This document shows, in pieces, positions 48,248 through 58,888 of a stretch of DNA of 64,000 nucleotides. Source of the stretch: Alphaproteobacteria bacterium (GTDB lineage: Bacteria; Pseudomonadota; Alphaproteobacteria; Rhizobiales; Methyloligellaceae); the NCBI GenBank assembly GCA_016869535.1, contig VGDX01000015.1:1-64000 (forward strand), given 5' to 3'. The first letter of the stretch is position 1, and each line of letters begins with the position of its first letter. The translations under genes and the position numbers were made by a program. The notes below the pieces were generated by a model. The model was not told the origin of the DNA. It worked only from the letters and a program-made list of their open reading frames with translations, and did no database searches.

Positions 48248-49658
48248 ACCGCTCTGGACGCTTGGCGAGATCGTTGCCGCCACCGGCGGCAAATGCCAAG
48301 GCGCGGCCGAAACACCCATCACCGGCTTCTCCATCGATACACGCAGCCTTAACCCGGGCGAGGGTTTTGTTGCCATCCGCGGCCCCAACCGCGACGGCCA
48401 CGCCTTCGTCGCCGCCGCTTTGGAAAAAGGTGCCTCCTGTGCCGTCGTCGCTGGCGACTATCCCCCAGGTGACGAAGAAAAATTGGTGCGCGTCGGTGAC
48501 ACGCTCGAGGCGTTGAACGACCTCGGTCGCGCGTCGCGCGCCCGCGCCACCGACACGAAAGTCATCGCCGTTACCGGCAGCGCCGGGAAAACTGGCACCA
48601 AAGAGGCGCTCAAACTTGCGCTCGCTCCGAGCGGATCGGTTCATGCGTCCGCCAAATCCTTCAATAACCAGTGGGGCGTTCCGCTGTCGCTTGCCAACAT
48701 GGCGCACAGTACGGACTTCGGCATATTCGAAGTAGGCATGAACCATGCGGGCGAAATTCATGCGCTAACGCAATTGGTACGGCCGCATATCGTCATCATC
48801 ACCACCGTTGCACCGGTACATCTTGGTTTCTTCCGTTCCGTCGAGGAGATCGCCGATGCCAAGGCGGAAATCTTCGATGGGATCGAGCCGCACGGAACGG
48901 CAATCCTCAATCGCGACAATCCGCATTTTGAACGGCTCGCCAAGCGTGCTCGCGAGGCGGGTGCGAAGATCGTGAGCTTCGGCGAAGCGAAGGGAGCGGA
49001 GGCGCGTGCTCTTGCTGTTGAGCTTGGTCCCGATGGTTCGGAAGTCAGGGCCGACATTCTGGGTGAGACCCTAACCTATCGCCTTGGCGTGCCGGGGCTC
49101 CATCTCGTGCAGAATTCATTGGCGGTACTTGCCGCGGTGAAATGCGCGAGCGCAGATCTGCAACGTGCGGCAGCTGCGCTCGCCAAACTTCAAGCTCAAG
49201 CCGGACGCGGCGCGCGCATGGTCATCGCAGTTAAGGATGGTGTAGTCGCCCTGATTGATGAATCCTACAATGCCAACCCGGTTTCGATGCGGGCAGCGCT
49301 TGCCACGCTCGGGCTCACGCCCCGCAACGAATTCAAACGTCGTGTGGCCGTATTGGGGGACATGCTGGAGCTAGGGCCTGAAGGCGAAAGACTCCATCAA
49401 GGCCTTGCCGAGCACATTGACGCGGCCGGGGTAGATGTAGTCTTTGCCTGCGGGGAATTAATGGAATCGCTTTATCAAGCGTTACCAGCAAGCCGGCGCG
49501 GGGGCTATGCCAAGACCGCTGAGGAGCTTGCGCCCCGGCTTATCGAAGCGGTAGGTCCGGGCGACGTGATCATGGTCAAGGGCTCCCTCGGCAGCCGCAT
49601 GGGCCCTTTGGTTGAGGCATTAAAGCGTCGTTTCGCGGCGGAAAGTGTGTCGGGCTGA
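48240..49658 (+). CDS. murF: UDP-MurNAc-tripeptide:D-Ala-D-Ala ligase MurF
   Basis: 472 residues from a TTG start, supported by AGAGG before it and by family alignment ([17 protein letters not shown]). It shows [17 protein letters not shown] as ATP loop, [13 protein letters not shown], and [17 protein letters not shown], which are MurF hallmarks. It attaches the D-Ala-D-Ala dipeptide made by Ddl to the nucleotide precursor. The start lies inside the last codons of murE, so it is translationally coupled. Confidence 0.96.
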   Translation: MAEPLWTLGEIVAATGGKCQGAAETPITGFSIDTRSLNPGEGFVAIRGPNRDGHAFVAAALEKGASCAVVAGDYPPGDEEKLVRVGDTLEALNDLGRASRARATDTKVIAVTGSAGKTGTKEALKLALAPSGSVHASAKSFNNQWGVPLSLANMAHSTDFGIFEVGMNHAGEIHALTQLVRPHIVIITTVAPVHLGFFRSVEEIADAKAEIFDGIEPHGTAILNRDNPHFERLAKRAREAGAKIVSFGEAKGAEARALAVELGPDGSEVRADILGETLTYRLGVPGLHLVQNSLAVLAAVKCASADLQRAAAALAKLQAQAGRGARMVIAVKDGVVALIDESYNANPVSMRAALATLGLTPRNEFKRRVAVLGDMLELGPEGERLHQGLAEHIDAAGVDVVFACGELMESLYQALPASRRGGYAKTAEELAPRLIEAVGPGDVIMVKGSLGSRMGPLVEALKRRFAAESVSG

Positions 49659-49680
49659 TCCCGACCTGGGGAACAAGGCG

Positions 49681-50766
49681 ATGCTCTTCTGGTTGACCGA
49701 ACTCACCACCGACTTCGCTTTCCTCAATCTCTTCCGTTACATCACTTTTCGCACCGGCGGCGCTGTCCTTACCGCGTTCCTGTTCGTGTTCCTGTTCGGC
49801 CCCCGCATCATCAAATCGTTGCGTCTGCGCCAGGGCAAAGGACAACCGATCCGTAAGGAAGGCCCTGAACGGCATCTTCTGCAAAAGCAGGGCACCCCCA
49901 CCATGGGCGGTCTGATGATCCTATCGGGCATGACGGTCGCTGTGTTGCTGTGGGGCAATCTCCGCAATCCCTATGTTTGGGTCGTGCTGCTCCTCACGCT
50001 CGTCTACGGCGCCGTCGGTCTTTACGACGACTATCTCAAAGTGACGAAACAATCGGCGGAAGGCTTCCGCGGCCGCATCAAGATTGTCATAGAAGCCATC
50101 GCCGCGCTCATCGCCACTTATATTATCGTCGATGTCGGACAAGAGCCGCTGGCGACCTCACTCGCTATCCCCTTCTTCAAAGGTGTTCTAATCAACCTCG
50201 GTTGGTTTTTTGTGCCATTCGGCGCCTTCATCATCGTCGGCGCTGGTAATGCCGTGAATCTGACCGACGGTCTCGATGGCCTCGCCATCGTTCCAGTGAT
50301 GATCGCCGCCGCCACATTCGGCTTCATCTCCTATCTCGTTGGCAACGTCCTCTTTGCCGATTATCTGCAAATCCATTTCGTCGCAGGTACAGGTGAACTT
50401 GCCGTGATCTGCGGGGCGCTGGTCGGCGCTGGACTCGGCTTTCTTTGGTTCAATGCGCCGCCTGCCCAGATCTTCATGGGCGACACGGGCTCGCTGGCGC
50501 TTGGCGGAGCGCTCGGGACTATTGCGGTCGCTACCAAGCACGAGCTGGTCCTGGCCATCGTCGGCGGCCTGTTCGTGCTGGAGGCCGCCTCCGTGATCGT
50601 GCAGGTCGCCTCCTATAAGCTGTTCGGCGTCCGGGTGTTTCGCATGGCGCCACTGCACCACCATTTCGAGCAGAAAGGCTGGGCCGAATCGACCGTGGTA
50701 ATCCGTTTTTGGATCATATCGGTGGCCCTTGCGCTGGCTGGTCTCGCCACGCTCAAATTGCGTTAA
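49681..50766 (+). CDS. mraY: Phospho-MurNAc-pentapeptide transferase MraY
   Basis: 361 residues starting [21 protein letters not shown], with about 10 membrane helices. The active-site segments are seen: [24 protein letters not shown] (Asp pair), [31 protein letters not shown] and [11 protein letters not shown]. It transfers phospho-MurNAc-pentapeptide to undecaprenyl phosphate to form lipid I. Twelve extra upstream codons with an alternate start are less likely because they lack a membrane lead-in and homologues. Confidence 0.97.
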   Translation: MLFWLTELTTDFAFLNLFRYITFRTGGAVLTAFLFVFLFGPRIIKSLRLRQGKGQPIRKEGPERHLLQKQGTPTMGGLMILSGMTVAVLLWGNLRNPYVWVVLLLTLVYGAVGLYDDYLKVTKQSAEGFRGRIKIVIEAIAALIATYIIVDVGQEPLATSLAIPFFKGVLINLGWFFVPFGAFIIVGAGNAVNLTDGLDGLAIVPVMIAAATFGFISYLVGNVLFADYLQIHFVAGTGELAVICGALVGAGLGFLWFNAPPAQIFMGDTGSLALGGALGTIAVATKHELVLAIVGGLFVLEAASVIVQVASYKLFGVRVFRMAPLHHHFEQKGWAESTVVIRFWIISVALALAGLATLKLR

Positions 50767-50778
50767 ATTCCTTCCACT

Positions 50779-52197
50779 ATGATTCCCGTGACAATCTTTG
50801 CCGGCCGCGATGTAGCGGTTCTTGGCCTAGGGATGAGCGGCCTCGCCACCTTGCGGGCGCTCAAGGCGGGAGGTGCCAATGTCCTTGCCTGGGATGATAC
50901 GGAGGTGGCGCGGGAGGAAGCCGCCGATGCAGGTTTCCTGGTTGAGGATCTTTCTAACTACGACTGGTCACGGTTCGCCGCGCTGGTTCTCGCTCCGGGC
51001 ATTCCCATGACCCATCCCATACCGCATTGGAGCATCGCCAAGGCGCGAGAAGCCGGGATCGAGGTGATCGGCGATATCGAGTTGTTTTTTCGCGCGCGCG
51101 CGCAAGCCGGCGCGCCGGGAAAGGTGGTGGCGATCACCGGTACCAACGGCAAGTCGACCACCACCGCGCTAACTGCGCATCTTCTCTCGGCGGGCGGAAA
51201 GCGCGTGGCGCTCGGCGGTAATATCGGTAAAGCGGTGCTCGATCTTGAGCCGTTCGCCGCCGATCTCACTTATGTTCTCGAACTCTCATCGTTCCAGATC
51301 GATCTTTCGCCATCGCTCAAGCCTGATGCCGCAGCGTTACTTAATATCACCCCCGACCATCTCGACCGTCACGGCACGATTAAGAATTACGCACGCATCA
51401 AGTCACGCATCTTTTCGAATCTAGGCCCTGATGCAACGGCGGTGATCGGTGTGGACGATGAGCCCTCCCGTGCCATCGCCGACAACCTGAAAGGGTCGTT
51501 TGCTGTGAAGCGCATTACGGTAGGCCATGAGATCAAGACAGGCGTGTGGGTGGAGCGCGGTGTTCTGCATGAAATGGAGGACGGAAAAGAAGTCGCGAAT
51601 ACCGACCTCGCCGGCATTCGCTCGCTACGAGGCGCGCATAATTGGCAGAATGCCGCCGCAGCCTACGCGCTCGCGCGGTCGCAAGGGCTTTCCGCCGCTA
51701 CGGTCGCGGAAAGACTCAAGAGCTTCGCCGGACTCGCTCATCGCATGGAACAAGTGGCACGGCGCGGCAAGGTGTTGTTCGTCAACGATTCCAAGGCGAC
51801 AAACGCCGATGCCGCCGGCAAGGCGTTGGCTAGCTTCAACGATATCTATTGGATCATTGGCGGCCGGCCGAAGGAAGGAGGGCTTGCCGGACTTGAGTCC
51901 TTCTTTACCAAAATCGCCCGCGCCTATCTGATCGGCGAGGCGGCTGAAGCTTTTGCGCAACAGCTTGGCGATGCGGTCGATCATGTTCATTGCGGCACGC
52001 TCGATAGAGCCGTCGAAGCGGCTGCTGCCGATGCTGAGCGTTCCGCGGCCAAAGAACCGGTCGTGCTGTTGTCGCCAGCTTGCGCCTCCTACGATCAATT
52101 CGACAATTTCGTTAAGCGTGGCGATGCGTTTCGCGAGCTGGTGATGCGTCTCGATGGCGCCAAGAGTATAACACCGGAAGAGGGGAGGGTCGCATGA
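50779..52197 (+). CDS. murD: UDP-MurNAc-L-alanine:D-glutamate ligase MurD
   Basis: 472 residues. The N-terminal nucleotide-binding region FAGRDVAVLGLGMSGLATL is followed by the ATP loop VVAITGTNGKSTTTAL, the ELSSFQIDLSPSLKPDAAALLNITPDHLDRH block and a C-terminal domain with VNDSKATNADAA. It adds D-Glu to UDP-MurNAc-L-Ala. It ends by overlapping ftsW (ATGA). Confidence 0.96.
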   Translation: MIPVTIFAGRDVAVLGLGMSGLATLRALKAGGANVLAWDDTEVAREEAADAGFLVEDLSNYDWSRFAALVLAPGIPMTHPIPHWSIAKAREAGIEVIGDIELFFRARAQAGAPGKVVAITGTNGKSTTTALTAHLLSAGGKRVALGGNIGKAVLDLEPFAADLTYVLELSSFQIDLSPSLKPDAAALLNITPDHLDRHGTIKNYARIKSRIFSNLGPDATAVIGVDDEPSRAIADNLKGSFAVKRITVGHEIKTGVWVERGVLHEMEDGKEVANTDLAGIRSLRGAHNWQNAAAAYALARSQGLSAATVAERLKSFAGLAHRMEQVARRGKVLFVNDSKATNADAAGKALASFNDIYWIIGGRPKEGGLAGLESFFTKIARAYLIGEAAEAFAQQLGDAVDHVHCGTLDRAVEAAAADAERSAAKEPVVLLSPACASYDQFDNFVKRGDAFRELVMRLDGAKSITPEEGRVA

Positions 52198-53372
52198 GGT
52201 TGACGCGTGCCGATCGCTCCATCCTCTCCGATTGGTGGTTCACCGTCGATCGCGTGATGTTTTTCGGCCTGTTATTGCTGATGGGCACGGGACTTGTGCT
52301 ATCGCTTGCGGCGAGCCTGCCGATCGCCGCCAAGTATGATCTCGAGCCGTTTTATTTCGTCCGCCGCCACGCCGCGCTGCTTTTGCCCGCGCTCGCCATT
52401 CTGTTCGCGGCTTCGACACTGACGCCAAAACAAATCAGGCGTACCAGCCTCATCATCTTCATTGTCGGCTGCCTTCTGATGGCCTTGGTTATCTTTATCG
52501 GACCGGAGATCAAAGGCGCGAAGCGCTGGCTTCAGATCGGCATGGTCTCTCTACAGCCCTCGGAGTTCGTGAAGCCCGCCTTCGTCGTACTGACCGCTTG
52601 GCTGTTTAATGAAAGTCAGAAGCGGCGCGATATCCCCGGCATCCAACTCGCCGTTGCGCTATACCTCATCTTCATCGCACTACTCGTGCTTCAGCCCGAT
52701 TTCGGTCAGGCGCTGCTGGTTACATTGGTCTGGGGTGCTTTGGTCTATATGGCCGGAATCGGCCTGGTCTGGATCTTGGCGTTGGCTATCGCCGGCGCAA
52801 CGGGCCTAGTCGTTGCCTATTTCATGGCTCCGCATGTTGCGTCGCGTATCGACCGTTTCCTGTTCCCAGAGTCGGGTGACACCTACCAGACCGATCGGTC
52901 GATCGACTCGTTCCTGCATGGCGGGTGGTTCGGGCGTGGCCCCGGCGAAGGCACGGTGAAAAATGTGCTGCCGGATTCCCATACCGACTTTATCTTTGCC
53001 GTTACCGCCGAGGAGTACGGATTGATCGCCTGCCTCATTTTGCTCGCTCTGTTCGCCTTCATTGTATTGCGCGGCTTGTCGAAGGCATCGCAAGAGCCTG
53101 ACGGCTTCATCCGCCATGCCGTAGCGGGACTGATCATGCTGTTCGGCCTTCAGACCTTAATCAATATGGCGGTTAATGTCGGCCTCCTGCCGGCCAAAGG
53201 CATGACGCTGCCTTTCGTCTCTTATGGCGGTTCGTCGCTGCTTGCCATGGCGCTGACCATGGGCTTTGCCCTTGGGCTGACACGCAGGCGGCCCATGACG
53301 GGACAGATCAAGCGCAACGCCGAGACCGAAGCCGGTACCGATAGCGCCCACGTCAGAGAGCAGGTGGCTTGA
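52194..53372 (+). CDS. ftsW: Septal peptidoglycan glycosyltransferase FtsW
   Basis: 392 residues of the SEDS family with about 10 membrane helices. The conserved LQPSEFVKPAFVVLTAWLFN, QPDFGQALLV, the essential extracellular loop with HTDFIFAVTAEEYGLI, and PLPFVSYGGSS-type end (TLPFVSYGGSSLLAMAL) all appear. It polymerises glycan strands from lipid II at the septum together with FtsI. Overlaps murD and murG by four bases each. Confidence 0.96.
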   Translation: MRLTRADRSILSDWWFTVDRVMFFGLLLLMGTGLVLSLAASLPIAAKYDLEPFYFVRRHAALLLPALAILFAASTLTPKQIRRTSLIIFIVGCLLMALVIFIGPEIKGAKRWLQIGMVSLQPSEFVKPAFVVLTAWLFNESQKRRDIPGIQLAVALYLIFIALLVLQPDFGQALLVTLVWGALVYMAGIGLVWILALAIAGATGLVVAYFMAPHVASRIDRFLFPESGDTYQTDRSIDSFLHGGWFGRGPGEGTVKNVLPDSHTDFIFAVTAEEYGLIACLILLALFAFIVLRGLSKASQEPDGFIRHAVAGLIMLFGLQTLINMAVNVGLLPAKGMTLPFVSYGGSSLLAMALTMGFALGLTRRRPMTGQIKRNAETEAGTDSAHVREQVA

Positions 53373-54505
53373 CCCGCGAGCGTCCCATTCTTCTTGCTGC
53401 TGGTGGTACTGGCGGGCATCTCTTTCCCGCCACGGCGCTCGCCCAAGAGCTTGGCCGCCGCGGATATGTGGTCGAGCTTGCAACGGATGATCGCGCTGGA
53501 AAATATGACGCAGATTTTCCGGCTCGTGCCATACACCGGGTTCCATCCGCCACGATCGCCGGCCGCTCGCCGTGGGATTTGGCACGAACCTTCACGACAC
53601 TCGGCATCGGGTTCTTGCGTGCGCTTAGTCTGTTGATGGTGCTGCGCCCGGCGGCGGTCGTGGGATTTGGCGGCTATCCAACCCTACCGCCGATCATCGC
53701 GGCGCGAGCTCTGAGAATTCCCACGGTGATCCAGGAACAGAATGCGGTGATGGGCCGGGCAAACAGGCTCCTATCCCGCTATGCTGATCGCATCGCGCTG
53801 TCCTTCATGCCGACCAAACATCTCGATCCTGAGGCTCAACCGCGGGCGACACTGACTGGCATACCGGTGCGTGATGCCGTGCTCGCTTATCGCAATGTCG
53901 CTTATGCCCCCCCAGATCCGGTCGGACGGCTGCTCCTGCTTGTGTTCGGTGGCAGCCAAGGCGCGCAGTTTTTTTCCGAAATCATGCCCACCGCTCTGAT
54001 GACCTTACCGTCGCCTTTACGCTGGCGGCTCACCGTGGTGCAGCAGGCCCGCGAGGAGGATGTCGAACGCCTTACCCGCACTTATAAAGAAGCTGAGATC
54101 GTGGCCCATATTGCCCCTTTTTTCCGCGATCTGCCCGAACGGATGGCAACAGCGCAGCTCGTTATTTCCAGGTCAGGCGCCTCGACAGTGGCCGAATTGA
54201 TGGCCATAGGCCGTCCTTGCATTCTAGTGCCGCTGCCACATGCCCTTGACAATGACCAACTGGAAAATGCAACTCGCCTTCAGGAAGGTGGCGGTGGCTG
54301 GTGCATAAGGCAGAATGAGCTGACCCCGGAGCGCCTGGCGACAGAGCTTCAGCGGCTCCTCACTTCGCCAGATGTTTTGTCCGCCGCCGCTTCCAAGGCG
54401 AAAGCCATGGCGACGCCCGACGCGGTGGCGAAACTTGCCGATCTCGTCGAGGAACTCGCGCGAGGCAAGAAAGTAGGCGTAGAAGATGCATCTGCCCCCG
54501 CCTGA
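53369..54505 (+). CDS. murG: Lipid II synthase MurG
   Basis: 378 residues from a TTG overlapping the ftsW stop, with an AGGTGG ribosome-binding site. The GT-B fold is shown by ILLAAGGTGGHLFPATALAQEL, VGFGGYPTLPPIIAA, QEQNAVMGRANRLL, VFGGSQGAQFFSE and ISRSGASTVAELMAIGRPCILVPLPHALDNDQ. It adds GlcNAc to lipid I on the inner membrane face to make lipid II. Its last 20 bases overlap murC. Confidence 0.97.
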   Translation: MTRERPILLAAGGTGGHLFPATALAQELGRRGYVVELATDDRAGKYDADFPARAIHRVPSATIAGRSPWDLARTFTTLGIGFLRALSLLMVLRPAAVVGFGGYPTLPPIIAARALRIPTVIQEQNAVMGRANRLLSRYADRIALSFMPTKHLDPEAQPRATLTGIPVRDAVLAYRNVAYAPPDPVGRLLLLVFGGSQGAQFFSEIMPTALMTLPSPLRWRLTVVQQAREEDVERLTRTYKEAEIVAHIAPFFRDLPERMATAQLVISRSGASTVAELMAIGRPCILVPLPHALDNDQLENATRLQEGGGGWCIRQNELTPERLATELQRLLTSPDVLSAAASKAKAMATPDAVAKLADLVEELARGKKVGVEDASAPA

Positions 54506-55910
54506 CCAGACCGGCCTGTTCCATATTGTCGGCATCGGCGGCATCGGCATGAGCGCCATCGCCGAAGTCATGCATACGCGCGGTTATCGCGTGCAGGGAA
54601 GCGATCTCAAGGACAGCACTAATCTCGACCGCCTGCGCCGCCGCGGCATCAATTGCCTGATTGGACATGATCCCGTGAATGTCACAGGTGCGTCCTATCT
54701 CGTCATTTCGAGCGCGGTGAAGCCCGGAAATCCGGAGTTCGAGGCGGCGCGTGAGCGCGGCCTTCCCGTCATCCGCCGCGCCGAGATGCTGGCTGAATTG
54801 ATGCGCCCCTGTGCCACCGTGTCGATCACCGGTACGCACGGTAAGACCACCACGACCGCGCTGATCGCCGATCTTCTAAAGAGTGGCGGCCTCGATCCGA
54901 CCGTCATCGCTGGCGGTATCATCAATGCCTGGGGCACCAATGCCCGCATCGGTAAGGGCGAGTGGATGGTGGTCGAAGCTGATGAGTCCGACGGTACGTT
55001 TTTAAAACTGCCGACCCAGATCGGCGTAGTGACCAGTATCGACCCCGAGCATATGGACTATTGGCCGTCACTCGAGGTGTTGCATCAGGCCTTTCAGCAA
55101 TTCGTGGAGGCCATTCCATTCTACGGTCTCGCCGTCGCCTGGATCGATCATGCCGTGGTGCGCGAACTCCTTGCCAAGCTCGGTGGTGTCGCTAACGGAC
55201 GTCGCACACTGACCTACGGTGTTTCGCGCGACGCTGACGTCAAGCTTAGCAATCTGCGCACGGCGCGTGACCGTATCGTTTTCGATGTCGATCTCGGACC
55301 TGCGGTGAAAGGGGGTGCGCGCCAGCTTGCAGACATCATGCTGCCGGTGCTTGGCCATTACAACGCCATGAACGCGCTCGCGGCGCTCGCCACGGCGACC
55401 GAGGCTGGCGTGAGCGACGAGGTGATCCGCTCGTCCTTCGCTTCCTATTCGGGCGTAAAACGCCGCTTTACCCATGTGGGTGAATGGCAGGGCGTGAACG
55501 TTTATGACGACTACGCGCATCATCCGGCAGAGATTGCCGCTGTATTACGCGCCGCTCGTGCCGGAGGAAATGGCCGCGTCATCGCAGTGCTGCAGCCGCA
55601 TCGCTACACGCGGCTGCAGGCATTATTTAACGAGTTCTCCGCCTGTCTCGACGACGCCGATATCGTCATGGTGACGCCGGTCTATTCTGCCGGTGAGGCA
55701 CCGATACCCGGCATCGATCGCGACGAACTGGCCACAGGTCTCCGCCGTCACGGCCATTCCGGTGTGATGACCGTCGACGATGAGGAAAGCATGACAGAGG
55801 CGGTCGCCTCCGTGGTCAAGGCTGGAGACATGGTGGTCGGCCTTGGGGCCGGCACCATCACCGATTGGATCAACGCGCTGCCGGGACGACTCGAACGGAG
55901 CAGGGGGTAG
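54486..55910 (+). CDS. murC: UDP-MurNAc:L-alanine ligase MurC
   Basis: 474 residues. [30 protein letters not shown] is the N-terminal Rossmann motif; [20 protein letters not shown] is the ATP loop; [11 protein letters not shown] and [17 protein letters not shown] are further Mur ligase blocks. It commits UDP-MurNAc to the pentapeptide pathway by adding L-Ala. The 20-base overlap with murG is the longest in the cluster apart from none other, indicating tight coupling. Confidence 0.97.
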   Translation: MHLPPPDQTGLFHIVGIGGIGMSAIAEVMHTRGYRVQGSDLKDSTNLDRLRRRGINCLIGHDPVNVTGASYLVISSAVKPGNPEFEAARERGLPVIRRAEMLAELMRPCATVSITGTHGKTTTTALIADLLKSGGLDPTVIAGGIINAWGTNARIGKGEWMVVEADESDGTFLKLPTQIGVVTSIDPEHMDYWPSLEVLHQAFQQFVEAIPFYGLAVAWIDHAVVRELLAKLGGVANGRRTLTYGVSRDADVKLSNLRTARDRIVFDVDLGPAVKGGARQLADIMLPVLGHYNAMNALAALATATEAGVSDEVIRSSFASYSGVKRRFTHVGEWQGVNVYDDYAHHPAEIAAVLRAARAGGNGRVIAVLQPHRYTRLQALFNEFSACLDDADIVMVTPVYSAGEAPIPGIDRDELATGLRRHGHSGVMTVDDEESMTEAVASVVKAGDMVVGLGAGTITDWINALPGRLERSRG

Positions 55911-55912
55911 AC

Positions 55913-56836
55913 GTGAACGATACCGCCCTCGAGAGCCGGCTAGCCGCGGATCTACCCGGCTTGCGCGGTCGGCTGATGCCGCACGCCCCGCTCAAGGATC
56001 TGACCTGGTTCAGGGTCGGCGGCCCCGCCGAGGTTCTGTATTTGCCGGCCGACGAAGCCGATCTCGCTTATTTCTTGAAGGAACTGCCGGCCGAGATTCC
56101 CGTGACCGTGATCGGCCTCGGCTCCAATCTTCTCGTGCGCGACGGCGGCATCGAAGGCGTCGTGATCCGCTTAGGAGGCAAAGGTTTCGGCGAGACCACT
56201 ATCGAAGAAGGCTCACGGCTTCGTGCTGGCGCTGCTGTGCCCGACGTGAAAGTTGCGCGTGCCGCAGCCGACGCCGGCATCGCCGGTCTCTCCTTCTATC
56301 GCGGCATACCGGGCTGCGTCGGCGGGGCGCTGCGCATGAATGGTGGCGCACATGGGCGCGAGACCTGCGAGGTGCTGGTCGAAGCACGCGCCGTCGACCG
56401 TCTGGGTAAAGTGCACGTGGTACCAGTGGCCGAGATGCATTACGGCTACCGCTATTGCGGCGCGCCAGAGGATTTCATCTTTACCGAAGCGCTGTTCCAG
56501 GGAGAGCCCGGCGATCCCCAAGCCATCCTCGCCGAAATGGATAATATCGCGGCCTATCGGGAAGAGGTGCAACCGATCAAGAGCCGCACCGGTGGCTCGA
56601 CTTTCAAGAACCCGCCCGGTCACAAGGCCTGGCAGCTGATCGACGCTGCCGGTTGCCGGGGCCTTTCGGTCGGTGACGCCAGAGTCTCGGAGATGCACTG
56701 CAATTTCCTCATTAATGAGGGCAACGCTACGGGAGCCGATCTCGAAGCGCTCGGAGAGACCGTGCGAAAACGGGTCAGGGCACAAAGCGGTGTCGAACTG
56801 GAGTGGGAAATAAAGCGGCTCGGCCTCCCGGCCTGA
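55913..56836 (+). CDS. murB: UDP-N-acetylenolpyruvoylglucosamine reductase MurB
   Basis: 307 residues from a GTG with AGGGGG just upstream, two bases past the murC stop. It has the FAD-binding [30 protein letters not shown], the [22 protein letters not shown] region and the catalytic [12 protein letters not shown] (Ser). It reduces the enolpyruvyl group to give UDP-MurNAc, one step before MurC. A frame start 16 codons earlier would lie within murC and is less plausible. Confidence 0.96.
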   Translation: MNDTALESRLAADLPGLRGRLMPHAPLKDLTWFRVGGPAEVLYLPADEADLAYFLKELPAEIPVTVIGLGSNLLVRDGGIEGVVIRLGGKGFGETTIEEGSRLRAGAAVPDVKVARAAADAGIAGLSFYRGIPGCVGGALRMNGGAHGRETCEVLVEARAVDRLGKVHVVPVAEMHYGYRYCGAPEDFIFTEALFQGEPGDPQAILAEMDNIAAYREEVQPIKSRTGGSTFKNPPGHKAWQLIDAAGCRGLSVGDARVSEMHCNFLINEGNATGADLEALGETVRKRVRAQSGVELEWEIKRLGLPA

Positions 56837-56851
56837 GGCGCTTTGCGTGCC

Positions 56852-56889
56852 ATTCCCTGCGAATGCAAGTAATCCAGTAACCACTGGCG
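56852..56889. repeat. Degenerate REP-like element between murB and ddl
   Basis: ATTCCCTGCGAATGC followed by AAGTAATCCAGTAACC and ACTGGCG matches the layout of the intergenic repeat at 33066-33102 (ATTCCCG hairpin plus CCAGTAA-CACTG tail) with the hairpin decayed. It occupies one of the few spacers within the dcw cluster and argues that the apparent upstream extension of ddl is not coding. Confidence 0.6.
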
Positions 56890-56942
56890 GCGATTATGAC
56901 ACCCCGACTCGCTCGGTCCTTGGCGCATGGCAGGGGGCACAC

Positions 56943-57878
56943 ATGGCAAACACACAGACTCATGTCGCAGTGCTAATGGGCGGATGGTCGTCCGAGCGGG
57001 AGATCTCGCTCCGCTCAGGCGCTGCCTGTGCCGATGCCCTGGAAGCTGAAGGTTACCGCGTCACCCGCCTCGATGTGCGGCGCGACGTCGCCACCAAACT
57101 CGCCGAGATCAGGCCAGATATCTGTTTTAACGCGCTGCACGGACGTTTCGGCGAGGACGGCTGCATACAAGGGCTGCTCGAAGTCATGGGTATTCCCTAT
57201 ACCCATTCTGGCGTACTCGCTTCTGCCCTTGCCATGCACAAGGAACGCGCCAAGGCCGTGCTCAAGGAGGCAGGCGTTCCCGTGGCCGAAAGTGTCGTGG
57301 TGTCGCGTGCGAAAGCCGCCCGTGCCCATGTGATGAAGCCGCCTTACGTGATCAAGCCTCCGGCAGAAGGGTCGAGCGTCGGTGTGTTCATCGTGCGTGA
57401 GGATCAGGCCCATCCGCCCCAGGAGTTGACCTCGGCCGACTGGACTCTCGGAGAGGAGCTCATGGTGGAGCGTTTTATCCCGGGACGGGAGTTAACCTGC
57501 GCCGTCATGGGCGACGAGGCTCTGGGCGTGATCGAGATTAGGCCGGCGGAGGGGCTAAGTTTCTACGATTACGATGCGAAATATGCCCCGGGGGGCTCAA
57601 TTCATGTGCTTCCGGCGCCGCTTAAACCAAATGTTTACCAATTAGTACAGAAGCTGTCGGTAGCGGCTCATCGGGCGTTGGGGTGCCGTGGGGTCAGTCG
57701 CTCCGATTTCCGCTACGACGACCAGCCAGGGGGCCCAGGCGAACTGATCTGCCTTGAGGTCAATACCCAGCCTGGCATGACGTCGACATCGCTGGTTCCC
57801 GAGCTTGCTGCCTATGCCGGCCGCTCGTTCGGGGAACTGGTGCGCTGGATCGTGGAGGATGCGTCGTGCAATCGCTAA
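56943..57878 (+). CDS. ddl: D-alanine:D-alanine ligase
   Basis: 311 residues from ATG, preceded by GGGGG. ATP-grasp enzyme with [48 protein letters not shown], the [10 protein letters not shown] loop and the [19 protein letters not shown] metal-site end (here [19 protein letters not shown]). It makes the dipeptide used by MurF. The frame opens 32 codons earlier, but that part coincides with a repeat element and lacks homology. Confidence 0.96.
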   Translation: MANTQTHVAVLMGGWSSEREISLRSGAACADALEAEGYRVTRLDVRRDVATKLAEIRPDICFNALHGRFGEDGCIQGLLEVMGIPYTHSGVLASALAMHKERAKAVLKEAGVPVAESVVVSRAKAARAHVMKPPYVIKPPAEGSSVGVFIVREDQAHPPQELTSADWTLGEELMVERFIPGRELTCAVMGDEALGVIEIRPAEGLSFYDYDAKYAPGGSIHVLPAPLKPNVYQLVQKLSVAAHRALGCRGVSRSDFRYDDQPGGPGELICLEVNTQPGMTSTSLVPELAAYAGRSFGELVRWIVEDASCNR

Positions 57879-58864
57879 GCCCCGCAAAAGGGCAAGCCAG
57901 GATTATCAGGTCGTCAGAGGACTTGCTCGCGCGCGGCATTGCCGTTCAGCGCAGATCCTCACGACTGCCGGCGCTTAGCGGCGGCCGCCGTCTCGTCAGA
58001 AGCGGACCTAAAAGAATTTGGCTTGGTCGGCTTGCCAGTGAGCGGGCCAGAGGTAGATGGCTCACTCTCAGTCTCCTTTTCCTTGCGAGTGCGATTGGTT
58101 ATGGCGCCACCATTGGTGGTCAAACCGAACGACTCTTCAATACGCTGACGAACGGTGTCGCGCAGCTTGCCGTCGCCGGAGGCTTGGGCATCGAGCGTGT
58201 CACGATTGAAGGCAGCCGCCACGCAAGCAACGCAGAGATCACCAAGGCGCTCGCCGCAGACCCGGACAGTGTGATGCTCGGTTTCGACACCGACGCCGCC
58301 AAGGCGCGGCTGGAAGAGGTGCCCTGGATTAAACACGCCAGGGTCACGCGTTGGCTGCCCTCGACCCTGCAAGTGGTTATCGAGGAGCGTGACCCTTACG
58401 CCATTTGGCAGAGCAAAGGCCAAACCTATGTGGTCGACGGCGAAGGGGCGGTAATCACACCGGCTCTGCGCGAGGCGTATCCGCAACTTCCTTTCGTCGT
58501 GGGCGACGGTGCTGGCAAGCATGCCAAGGCGCTCCAAGCCGAACTTGCCGACTTTGACGAGCTCAACGGAAAGGTGCTGGCAGCGCTCAGGGTTGGTGAT
58601 CGTCGTTGGACTTTGAAGCTCGTGTCCGGGCTTGAGATCATGCTGCCCGACGACAATATCGGCGAAGCACTCAGATCGTTGACCAAGCTCGACCGGGATC
58701 GTCACCTTCTCGATAAAAACATTGCCTTCGTCGATCTGCGTCTCATGGACCGGATCACTTTGCGCATGCATGAGCCGGTGCCTTCGGAAGCGCCTGATGC
58801 TATCGCGCCATCGGACGTGCCGACGGCGAGCACCAAGCCCACGCCGACTGACGGCAAGACATAA
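57866..58864 (+). CDS. ftsQ: Cell division protein FtsQ
   Basis: 332 residues starting at a GTG 12 bases inside ddl. A basic cytoplasmic segment of about 65 residues precedes one membrane helix (65-80, [15 protein letters not shown]). A POTRA domain follows (about 108-175: [20 protein letters not shown]) and then a beta domain with [20 protein letters not shown]. The C-terminus is Pro/Ala/Thr-rich. FtsQ holds FtsB and FtsL at the divisome. The long basic N-terminus is usual for this order. Confidence 0.94.
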   Translation: MQSLSPAKGQARIIRSSEDLLARGIAVQRRSSRLPALSGGRRLVRSGPKRIWLGRLASERARGRWLTLSLLFLASAIGYGATIGGQTERLFNTLTNGVAQLAVAGGLGIERVTIEGSRHASNAEITKALAADPDSVMLGFDTDAAKARLEEVPWIKHARVTRWLPSTLQVVIEERDPYAIWQSKGQTYVVDGEGAVITPALREAYPQLPFVVGDGAGKHAKALQAELADFDELNGKVLAALRVGDRRWTLKLVSGLEIMLPDDNIGEALRSLTKLDRDRHLLDKNIAFVDLRLMDRITLRMHEPVPSEAPDAIAPSDVPTASTKPTPTDGKT

Positions 58865-58888
58865 CGGGGGCCTTTGGGAAATCGGGGG

